DNA of 6,811 nucleotides from CAYMBL01 sp044225155 (lineage in GTDB: Bacteria; Planctomycetota; Phycisphaerae; UBA1845; Fen-1342), in the NCBI GenBank assembly GCA_044225155.1, contig JBGAJB010000188.1:1-6811 (forward strand), read 5' to 3'. The translations under genes and the position numbers were made by a program. Shown here piece after piece: positions 1-5,053 of the stretch; positions within the stretch are counted from its first letter, which is position 1, and each line of letters starts with the position of its first letter. A model generated the notes under the pieces. The model ran no database searches. It saw nothing but the letters and a program-made list of their open reading frames with translations, and was not told the DNA's origin.

Positions 1-1352
1 CGCATCACATTGAGCAGTTGCTGGCCTGGGGGGCCCGCTTTGACCGCACAGCCGGCCAACTCGCCATCGGCCGCGAAGGCGGACACTCGGCCGCACGCAT
101 CCTGCATGCCGACGGCGACGCCACCGGCCGCGAACTCATGCGCACGCTGATCGATCAAGTCCGCCGCCGCCCGCGTGTGCGCGTCTTTGAGCGCTGCTTC
201 ACGATCGATCTCCTCACCCGCGACGGCGCGGCACTCGGCGGCGTCACTTTTCATCCCAAGTACGGCCATCAGATTTTCTGGGCCGGCTCGATCATTCTCG
301 CGACCGGCGGCGTCGGCCGCGTCTATCGCGAAACGACGAATTCGCCGATCGCGACCGGCGACGGTCTCGCGATGGCGCTGCGGGCCGGCGCGGTGCTGCG
401 CGACATGGAGATGATCCAGTTTCACCCGACGACGCTCTACATTGCGGGCGCGGCCCGCGCCCTCATCAGCGAAGCGGTGCGCGGCGAGGGTGCGTATCTC
501 CGCAATCGCGCCGGCGAGCGCTTCATGCAGGCCTACGATGCGCGCGGCGAGCTTGCCTCGCGCGACATCGTCAGCCGCGCCATCAACGCCGAGATGAAGA
601 AGGACGGCGCGCCCTGCGCCTATCTCGACGTGCGGCACTTCGCGCCGGGCCATTTCGAGCAGCGTTTCCCGGGGCTGCACAAGCTCTGCCTCGATTTCGA
701 CATTCGCCCCGAGCGCGACCTGATCCCCGTGCGTCCTACTGCCCACTACACGGTCGGCGGCGTCGTCACCGATGCCCAAGGCCGCGTGCTGAGCGACGCG
801 CGCGGCAAACTCTTCGACGGCTTGCTGGCCGCCGGCGAAGTGGCCAGCACCGGCCTACACGGCGCGAACCGGCTGGCCAGCAATTCGCTGCTCGAAGGAC
901 TCGTCTTCGGAGCGCGAGCCGGCGCACTCGCGGCCCAGCGCGCCCAGGAGCGCCCGCGCCCCGATTCGCCGCCGCGCCTCAGCCACCTGCTGCCGCAATC
1001 GGCGCGCACCGAGCTAGATCTCGAAGACGTGCTGCACAGCCTGCGCAGCGTCATGTCACGCAACGTCGCGATCGAGCGCTCGGCCGACCGGCTGCGCGAG
1101 ACGCTGGAGATCGTCGAATTCTGGAGCCGCTACGTGATGGACAAGGTCTTCGACGCCCCCGTCGCGTGGGAAACGCAAAACCTGCTCTCCATCGCCTGGT
1201 GCATCGCCACGGCCGCCGCCACGCGCTGCGAATCCCGCGGCGTACACTTTCGCACCGACTATCCGAGCGAAGATCCAGAATGGCGGCGGCATGTTGATTT
1301 GCAGCGCGCGGATGATGCGATTCAGTGTGCGACCAAGGCGGTTGGGGGTTGA
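1..1352 (+). CDS. nadB: L-aspartate oxidase, C-terminal part (5' end outside window)
   Basis: This FAD enzyme oxidises L-aspartate to iminoaspartate, the first step of de novo NAD synthesis; quinolinate synthase (NadA) uses the product. The frame is open from the first bases (HHIEQLLAWGARFDR), so the TTG at 18 is internal and roughly 80-100 N-terminal residues, including the dinucleotide-binding GxGxxG, lie upstream. Numbering from that TTG, the visible family motifs are REGGHS (about 19-24), ATGGVGRVYRETTNSP (95-110), QFHPTTL (134-140, with the active-site His), SEAVRGEGAYLRN (151-163), SRDIVSRAI (181-189, with the catalytic Arg), RPTAHYTVGG (239-248, with an active-site His) and GEVASTGLHGANRLASNSL (273-291). 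A C-terminal helical domain follows, ending ESRGVHFRTDYP. The HYTVGG and helical-domain signatures fit NadB better than the related succinate dehydrogenase or fumarate reductase flavoproteins. No break is seen. Its terminator is probably at 1581-1620. Confidence 0.96.
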   Translation, partial: HHIEQLLAWGARFDRTAGQLAIGREGGHSAARILHADGDATGRELMRTLIDQVRRRPRVRVFERCFTIDLLTRDGAALGGVTFHPKYGHQIFWAGSIILATGGVGRVYRETTNSPIATGDGLAMALRAGAVLRDMEMIQFHPTTLYIAGAARALISEAVRGEGAYLRNRAGERFMQAYDARGELASRDIVSRAINAEMKKDGAPCAYLDVRHFAPGHFEQRFPGLHKLCLDFDIRPERDLIPVRPTAHYTVGGVVTDAQGRVLSDARGKLFDGLLAAGEVASTGLHGANRLASNSLLEGLVFGARAGALAAQRAQERPRPDSPPRLSHLLPQSARTELDLEDVLHSLRSVMSRNVAIERSADRLRETLEIVEFWSRYVMDKVFDAPVAWETQNLLSIAWCIATAAATRCESRGVHFRTDYPSEDPEWRRHVDLQRADDAIQCATKAVGG

Positions 1353-1580
1353 GCTGCCCCGTGAATCGCATCAAAGTGGTCTCCGGAACCGACATGTAGC
1401 ACAGCCGCCCCGGCAGTGATCTCCCCTCCAGCGAGGTAGCCTAAACCCCACCCGACTTTGATCATTTGAGGGGCAGCCTCTATCCGTGCGATTGCCACTG
1501 CGGCGTGGTCAGGACCATGCCGTAACTCTATTTCCGACCGTGTCTTGCTCTGAGTTGCGACCTGCGAATGATTCCAGCAC
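1353..1580. other. Gene-free nadB 3' trailer with one hairpin; possible small RNA
   Basis: No convincing protein gene lies between the nadB stop and the terminator at 1581. The clearest structure is an imperfect hairpin at 1501-1522, with arms CGGCGTGGTC and GACCATGCCG (one G-U pair, AG between the arms). A minus-strand frame spans the region (about 1322-1672), but it runs through the terminator palindrome and one REP-like element and resembles no family I know. The segment could be an untranslated nadB trailer or an independent small RNA ending at the terminator. I see no recognisable RNA family. Confidence 0.3.
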
Positions 1581-1620
1581 CCGGGCGGCGGCCTCAAAAC
1601 CGCCGCCCGGTTTGTTTTCT
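1581..1620 (+). terminator. Intrinsic (rho-independent) terminator
   Basis: A perfect 11-bp GC-only stem, CCGGGCGGCGG (1581-1591) and CCGCCGCCCGG (1600-1610), encloses the 8-nt loop CCTCAAAA and is followed directly by TTTGTTTTCT (1611-1620). The T-rich tract lies only on the right, so it acts on + strand transcription. It probably ends the nadB transcript, or a small RNA from 1353-1580. A second perfect 6-bp hairpin, AAAGGA-CTTC-TCCTTT (1623-1638), sits immediately after it. Confidence 0.85.
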
Positions 1621-1642
1621 CCAAAGGACTTCTCCTTTCAGG

Positions 1643-1725
1643 AGCCCCGGAGGGGCGCTTGAATGAAGCCACCGGCGCAAGCCCGTGGTCATGTCGGCGG
1701 TCGGGAGAGAGCCCTGGAGGGGCGA
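1643..1725 (-). repeat. 83-nt composite REP-like element, copy 1 (inverted)
   Basis: Read on the minus strand, this copy has three palindromic blocks: a 16-nt block (1710-1725, core GCCCCTCCAGGGC), a 22-nt block (1667-1688, CCACGGGC-TTGC-GCCGGTGG, with one stem mismatch) and a second 16-nt block (1643-1658, core GCCCCTCCGGGGC). The spacers are 21 and 8 nt. Copy 2 at 1835-1917 has the same blocks in the same order and spacing on the opposite strand. Block identities between copies are 15/16, 21/22 and 15/16, while the 21-nt spacer matches at only about 5 positions. Each block can form a hairpin. The arrangement resembles REP/BIME extragenic elements mobilised by RAYT transposases, but no such transposase is in the window. 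Confidence 0.8.
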
Positions 1726-1770
1726 CTGAACGGCGGAGCGCTGAGAGCAGCGCGACGCGGTGAGAACGAT

Positions 1771-1830
1771 CAGCGCATTAGCGGTCAGCGCATGAGCGGT
1801 CAGCGCGTGAGCGGTCAGCGCGTGAGCGGC
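1771..1830 (+). repeat. Tandem repeat, four 15-nt units
   Basis: There are four adjoining units: CAGCGCATTAGCGGT (1771-1785), CAGCGCATGAGCGGT (1786-1800), CAGCGCGTGAGCGGT (1801-1815) and CAGCGCGTGAGCGGC (1816-1830). Neighbouring units differ by a single base, a gradient typical of stepwise duplication. The array lies in the 109-nt centre between the two inverted 83-nt elements. The same centre has a perfect 6-bp hairpin, GCGCTG-AGAG-CAGCGC (1738-1753), just before the array. Because 15 nt is five codons, the array keeps frames open and creates a misleading GQRVSG-type translation; I do not regard it as coding. Confidence 0.9.
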
Positions 1831-1834
1831 TCAA

Positions 1835-1917
1835 TCGCCCCTCCGGGGCTCCACGATTCCTGGATGGATATCCACGGGCTTGCGCCCGTGGCTACCTTCA
1901 CTCGCCCCTCCGGGGCT
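1835..1917 (+). repeat. 83-nt composite REP-like element, copy 2
   Basis: The blocks are TCGCCCCTCCGGGGCT (1835-1850), a 22-nt block with the perfect hairpin CCACGGGC-TTGC-GCCCGTGG at 1872-1891, and TCGCCCCTCCGGGGCT again (1902-1917). The spacers are 21 and 8 nt, exactly as in copy 1 on the other strand. The outer blocks of this copy are identical to each other. Together the copies form a large interrupted palindrome spanning 1643-1917, which could fold as one long stem or as six small hairpins. Confidence 0.85.
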
Positions 1918-1960
1918 AAGCCAGTCATGCCGCCGAACTCATTCAGCGCGCTTCCCGCGC

Positions 1961-2029
1961 GAAAATGGCGGCGCTTGGGTGCCCGGTGCTTTTTTCTTTC
2001 CTTGCGGCCCCAAAATCCCGGCCATTTTC
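1961..2029. repeat. Short inverted repeat with 9-nt arms
   Basis: GAAAATGGC (1961-1969) and its exact reverse complement GCCATTTTC (2021-2029) are separated by 51 nt. The match extends to 10 of 11 positions with one mismatch. The enclosed segment contains a T-rich run (1990-1999) and no gene. It could be the ends of a small mobile-element remnant, or chance, since nothing else confirms it. Confidence 0.3.
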
Positions 2030-2033
2030 TTGA

Positions 2034-2225
2034 TCCACGGCCGGCCGCGGCCTGGAACTATGTGGCATTTTGGCGGACCAAGCGCGGAGATATTGCGGCG
2101 AGAACGGCGTCTTCCTCGCGACCATCCCCGAACCCTGCACGCTCAGCCTCGCGGCGGTTTCGTTTGTGGTGCTGGCCGGGCGGGGCAGTCGCGTGCGGCC
2201 GGCGGCGATTTCGTCAGCGCCGTAG
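2034..2225 (+). pseudogene. Remnant of a PEP-CTERM protein C-terminus
   Basis: In the frame of codons starting at 2124, the DNA reads GVFLATIPEPCTLSLAAVSF followed by VVLAGRGSRVRPAAISSAP and a TAG at 2223-2225. This matches the PEP-CTERM sorting signal: a Pro-Glu-Pro motif (2127-2135), a short hydrophobic segment (LSLAAVSFVVLAG) and a basic tail (RGSRVR). In intact proteins the signal directs processing by an exosortase-type enzyme at the inner membrane. The frame has a stop at 2031-2033 and no ATG between that stop and the motif, so only the end of a gene survives. The residues before the motif (about 2052-2105) look only weakly protein-like, suggesting decay or a frame break. The tail is longer and less arginine-rich than usual. 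A chance match is possible, but the order of the three parts makes it less likely. Confidence 0.5.
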
Positions 2226-2344
2226 GCGGGATCAACGCCACGACGAACGGCGGCGCGAACTGGACGCTCGGCAACGAGATGCTCGACCTTGGCGTTGTCC
2301 GCGCCGCCACGCGAAGCGCGGGCCGGCATTTCGCTCGGACTCGC

Positions 2345-2350
2345 TATGAT
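2345..2350 (+). promoter_or_regulatory. Candidate -10 element for a leaderless operon transcript
   Basis: TATGAT, one base from the TATAAT consensus, ends 6 nt before the ATG at 2357. No Shine-Dalgarno sequence lies in the intervening TCGTGA, and a TGA at 2354-2356 is in frame directly before the ATG, so that is the first possible start. If the hexamer is used, transcription would begin at or near the ATG and give a leaderless mRNA. The -35 region (about 2322-2327, GCCGGC) is poor, so support is weak. Confidence 0.3.
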
Positions 2351-2356
2351 TCGTGA

Positions 2357-2764
2357 ATGAACGCGTTTCTGCGGGTCATAGACGCTCTCAATCGGGAGCA
2401 GGAACCCTACGTCGTCGTGGGCGGATTTGCCGCGCTGCTGCACGGTAACAATCGATTTACGGCCGACTTGGACCTCGTGGTAGATCTTTCTCCCACGACG
2501 GCGCTGAAGACGATTCGCACGCTGGTTGGAATGGGGCTGACGGCGCGAATCCCCGTCGACACCGACACGTTCGCCGATGCGGTCACCCGGTCGCGGTGGA
2601 TTCGCGAAAAACAGATGCTTGTGTTCTCGCTTTTCGACCCCAAGTCGGCCTTGGTCGTAGACCGGTTTGTCAGGGAGCCATTGCCGTTCGACGAGCTTCA
2701 GCGTGACGCCGAGACGATCGTTGCGGAGGGGTTCCGATCCGTGTCTGCTCGATTGAACATCTGA
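2357..2764 (+). CDS. Nucleotidyltransferase-fold protein, C-terminus frameshifted
   Basis: The 135-residue product has the core of a small nucleotidyltransferase (Pol-beta-like fold; minimal NTase or AbiEii-like families). It shows YVVVGGFAALLHG (about 19-31), with the Gly-Gly that binds the nucleotide phosphates, then TADLDLVVDL (35-44), with the DxD metal-binding aspartates. The Asp in ALVVDRFV is the probable third acidic residue. Relatives transfer NMP groups to tRNA or proteins, often as toxin or abortive-infection components; the substrate here is unknown. The last ten residues (FRSVSARLNI) do not fit the family. The expected ending, SIEHLIQLKKASGRPQDELD, is encoded in the -1 frame (2731-2856), pointing to a one-base loss in the G run at 2728-2731. 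Read through by a -1 shift, the protein would have 166 residues and overlap the next gene by 4 nt. The fold is well supported, the role is not. Confidence 0.8.
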   Translation: MNAFLRVIDALNREQEPYVVVGGFAALLHGNNRFTADLDLVVDLSPTTALKTIRTLVGMGLTARIPVDTDTFADAVTRSRWIREKQMLVFSLFDPKSALVVDRFVREPLPFDELQRDAETIVAEGFRSVSARLNI

Positions 2765-2856
2765 TCCAACTGAAAAAGGCCAGCGGTCGCCCGCAGGACG
2801 AACTTGACGTGCAAAATTTGGAGACCATCCGGGCCGCGCGGGAGAAGCGGGAATGA
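2731..2856 (+). pseudogene. Out-of-frame C-terminal segment of the nucleotidyltransferase
   Basis: Read from 2731, the -1 frame gives VPIRVCSIEHLIQLKKASGR followed by PQDELDVQNLETIRAAREKRE and TGA at 2854-2856. The pattern SIxxLIxxKxxxGRPxDxxD is the usual ending of small nucleotidyltransferases of this kind, so this is the displaced end of the gene at 2357. Its TGA overlaps the next ATG as ATGA (2853-2856), the arrangement expected of an intact coupled operon. A deletion of one G from GGGGG to GGGG explains the break. Possible meanings are a recent pseudogene, an assembly error, or ribosomal slippage; the local sequence G-GAG-GGG is not a canonical slippery heptamer. Confidence 0.8.
2841..2845 (+). 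promoter_or_regulatory. Ribosome binding site for the 72-residue protein
   Basis: GGAGA lies 7 nt before the ATG at 2853 and supports that start. It is inside the out-of-frame end of the nucleotidyltransferase gene, so the small protein can be translated even if ribosomes stop early at 2764. Confidence 0.6.
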
Positions 2857-3071
2857 GACGCTTGCCAGTTGAGTATGACCCCGCTGATCCCATCTCCGCG
2901 GCGTTCGAGTCGGCGCGCGTCGCAAATCTGTTGCACTTTGCGCAGCTCAGCCCCGACGCGCGCGTTCAGTGGCTGACCGAAATGCTTGAGTTGATGCATT
3001 CGTTGCGGCAGCGAAGCGCCAGTTCTGACACACCGTACGTCGCGCCGGACCAAGGCAAATCGACCCCTTGA
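2853..3071 (+). CDS. Small helical protein of unknown function (72 aa)
   Basis: I do not recognise a named family. The product begins MRRLPVEYDPADPISAAFES. Residues of about 15-52 look strongly helical (AFESARVANLLHFAQLSPDA, then RVQWLTEMLELMHSLRQR), with a turn at SPDA; the last 20 residues are polar and probably disordered. No signal peptide or membrane segment is seen. The start is supported by GGAGA at 2841 and by the ATGA overlap with the displaced end of the nucleotidyltransferase. Its TGA overlaps the next gene's TTG as TTGA (3068-3071). A small protein encoded directly next to a nucleotidyltransferase is often its antitoxin or partner, and that is my working guess. It lacks the RX4-6H motif of HEPN partners, so it is not an obvious MNT-HEPN pair. 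Confidence 0.7.
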   Translation: MRRLPVEYDPADPISAAFESARVANLLHFAQLSPDARVQWLTEMLELMHSLRQRSASSDTPYVAPDQGKSTP

Positions 3072-3673
3072 CGTCGTTTGAACTTTTTACTCCTCGATTG
3101 CGCCTCCTCGCCCTGACGGCCGAATCCGCCGCGGCCGCGATTGCCGATCGTGAGCGTTTTTCCCGTTTGCTAGAAGCTGACGTTCCCGCCGACTGGCCGC
3201 CGGAGACGCTGGCCGATGTGCAAGGATTGATGGCTGAAAAGCTCGCCGCCGACCCCGGTCTGACCGGGTGGTGGGGTTGGTATGTCATCGCCCGGCCGGG
3301 CGTCGTCGCGGATAGTGCCACGTTGATCGGTACCGTGGGCTGCTCACGCTGGGGCCCGGAAAATCGACTTTACTTCGGTTACGGCCTGCTGCCCGCATAT
3401 TTTCGACGCGGCTTGGCAAGCGAAGCGGCTTTGGCGCTGATCGACTGGGTAACGGCTCAGCCCGGGATCACTCGAATCGACGCGACGACCTTTGAGCGGC
3501 ACGAGGCGTCAATACGGATTCTCGAGCGCTGCGGCTTTACGTGCCGCGGAGTCTCACCCGACGATGCGAGCGCCGCGGATTCCGATCGCCAAGGCCGCGG
3601 CAGACTCATGCTTTATGTTCGCGAGCAACGCCCGGTCAGCGCGGATATGAAATCGGCCGTCACGCTGAGCTAG
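3068..3673 (+). CDS. GNAT-family N-acetyltransferase (RimJ/RimL type)
   Basis: This 201-residue protein transfers an acetyl group from acetyl-CoA to an amine; the acceptor cannot be read from sequence. It opens with FTPRLRLLAL (about 7-16), the usual RimJ/RimL-type start. The acetyl-CoA motif A follows as FGYGLLPAYFRRGLASEA (103-120), with the pyrophosphate-binding RRGLAS in place of the consensus Q/RxxGxG/A. Motif B is HEASIRILERCGF (145-157), where His145 replaces the common Asn. TTG at 3068 is the chosen start: it overlaps the preceding stop as TTGA, it gives a normal N-terminus, the frame is closed by TGA at 3026, and no ATG or GTG lies between. No strong ribosome binding site precedes it, which suggests translational coupling. 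It is convergent with proA, 42 nt away, and no terminator hairpin is visible between them. Confidence 0.9.
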   Translation: MTSFELFTPRLRLLALTAESAAAAIADRERFSRLLEADVPADWPPETLADVQGLMAEKLAADPGLTGWWGWYVIARPGVVADSATLIGTVGCSRWGPENRLYFGYGLLPAYFRRGLASEAALALIDWVTAQPGITRIDATTFERHEASIRILERCGFTCRGVSPDDASAADSDRQGRGRLMLYVREQRPVSADMKSAVTLS

Positions 3674-3715
3674 TCGGATAAGCGTCGGGCCTCGCTCGAA
3701 TTTCAAGGAAAACTC

Positions 3716-5053
3716 TCAACGCGACTGCCCGCTCCCGCGCACGACATAGCGCTGCGTCGTCAGCTCTTCCAGCCCCATCGGCCCAAAGGCGTGAATCTTG
3801 CTCGTGCTGATGCCAATCTCCGCCCCGAGGCCGAGTTGGAAGCCGTCGTTGAAGCGCGTTGAAGCGTTTACCAGCGTGCAGGACGAATGCACGCGGTCGA
3901 GGAACGCGGCCTGGTGGGCCTCGTTCTGGGAGAGAATCGCGTCGGTGTGATGCGAGCCGCAGCGATTGATGTGCTCGATCGCCGACTCAAAATCGGGCAC
4001 CACCTTCATTGCCACAATCAAGTCCAGAAACTCCCGGCCGAAGTCCTCCGGCCGAGCGGCGACGAGCCTGGCCCGCGCCGCGCCCGCATCCGCCGACGAT
4101 GCAGCCGCCTGGCCTCCGCCGCCGGAATTCGCCGGCCCGGCGAGCGCCAGCGCCCGTGCATCGGCCCGCACCTCAACGCCCGCGTCGAGATACGCCCGCA
4201 CCAGCAGCGGCACGGCCTGCGGCGCGATGCGTTCATGCACGAGTATCGCCTCGACGGCGTTGCAAGTGGCCGGGCCGCTGGTTTTGGCCGTGACGCAAAT
4301 CCGGGCGGCCTGCGACAAGTCGGCCGTCTCGTCGACGAAGATGTGACAGACGCCGTGAAAATGCTGCACGGTCGGCACGCGCGCGTGCTCATGCACGAAG
4401 CGAATCAGCTCCTCGCCGCCGCGCGGAATTGCCAGGTCGATGAACTGCTCGAGCCGCAGCAACTCCTTGATCTGTTCGCGATCGCTGGTCGTGAGCAGCC
4501 CCACGGCATCCCGCGACACGCCCTGCCCGGCGAGCGATTCGGCCGCGAGTTCCGCGAGTTTCTGATTGCTGTGGGCCGCCTCGCGCCCGCCCTTCAGAAT
4601 GCACGCGTTGCCCGACTTGAAGCAGAGCGCGAACGCATCGACCGTCACATTTGGGCGCGCCTCGTAGATCATCAGGATCACGCCCAGCGGGCAGCGCACC
4701 TTGCGGATGTGCAGGCCGCTCGGGACGTCGTACTCCTTCGTCACCTGGTTGACCGGGTCGGGCAGGTCGGCCACCTGCCGCAGCCCTTCCGCCATCTGGC
4801 GAATTCCCGCGTCCGTGATCGTGAGGCGGCGCAGCTTCGCATCGGCCAGGCCGGACGCGCGGGCGGCCGCGAGATCGGCCTCGTTCGCGGCAAGAATCTC
4901 GACGGCCCGCGCTTCGATTCGCACGGCCAGATCGCGCAGCACAGCGTCCTTCACGGCCGTGGAGAGCGACGCCAACTGCTCAGCCGCGTGTTTGGCGCGG
5001 GCGGCCATTTGATAAGCGGGCGAATCGGCGGACACGGGCGAAGTGGTGCTCAT
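3716..5053 (-). CDS. proA: Gamma-glutamyl phosphate reductase
   Basis: This cytoplasmic enzyme reduces L-glutamyl 5-phosphate with NADPH to glutamate 5-semialdehyde, the second step of proline synthesis. The 445 residues cover the aldehyde-dehydrogenase-like fold. Family signatures are CPLGVILMIYEARPNVTVDA (121-140), ALCFKSGNACILKGGREA (142-159), IPRGGEELI (209-217), HGVCHIFVD (233-241), KTSGPATCNAVEAILVH (257-273, with catalytic Cys264) and GFQLGLGAEIGISTSKIHA (404-422). It is about 25-30 residues longer than the usual roughly 417. Most of the excess is a low-complexity Gly/Ala/Ser stretch at about 306-332, between the segment after VEVRADARAL and the conserved DFGREFLDLIVAMKVV. The frame stays open and the flanking motifs are intact, so it is probably a surface loop. 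The ATG overlaps the proB stop (5050-5053) and has a strong ribosome binding site inside proB. Confidence 0.97.
   Translation of the reverse strand: MSTTSPVSADSPAYQMAARAKHAAEQLASLSTAVKDAVLRDLAVRIEARAVEILAANEADLAAARASGLADAKLRRLTITDAGIRQMAEGLRQVADLPDPVNQVTKEYDVPSGLHIRKVRCPLGVILMIYEARPNVTVDAFALCFKSGNACILKGGREAAHSNQKLAELAAESLAGQGVSRDAVGLLTTSDREQIKELLRLEQFIDLAIPRGGEELIRFVHEHARVPTVQHFHGVCHIFVDETADLSQAARICVTAKTSGPATCNAVEAILVHERIAPQAVPLLVRAYLDAGVEVRADARALALAGPANSGGGGQAAASSADAGAARARLVAARPEDFGREFLDLIVAMKVVPDFESAIEHINRCGSHHTDAILSQNEAHQAAFLDRVHSSCTLVNASTRFNDGFQLGLGAEIGISTSKIHAFGPMGLEELTTQRYVVRGSGQSR

Noticed and set aside
18..20. TTG as the nadB start codon
   Set aside because: The frame continues to the window edge with family-like residues (HHIEQ), and the N-terminal FAD-binding motif is missing, so the gene begins upstream.
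1322..1672. 116-codon - strand frame after nadB
   Set aside because: Its middle looks mildly protein-like, but it starts inside a REP-like element and crosses the terminator palindrome. No homology is recognised.
1975..2000. Possible second terminator before the T-rich run near 1990
   Set aside because: The stem is weak, with G-U pairs and a loop too small; no gene ends just upstream.
2226..2290. Asp-box-like peptide INATTNGGANWT in one + strand frame
   Set aside because: It is a single short motif, in a different frame from the PEP-CTERM remnant and downstream of it, with no other repeats; chance is likely.
1663..2349. 228-codon + strand frame containing GQRVSG repeats
   Set aside because: It translates the palindromes and the 15-nt tandem array. 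The repeat length is a multiple of three, which keeps the frame open; no ribosome binding site or known domain.
1943..2893. 316-codon open frame on the - strand opposite the nucleotidyltransferase
   Set aside because: It runs antisense through the conserved nucleotidyltransferase core and the PEP-CTERM remnant, and its product has no recognisable domain.
3674..3715. Bidirectional terminator between the convergent GNAT gene and proA
   Set aside because: No stem with a T tract can be found on either strand in these 42 bases.
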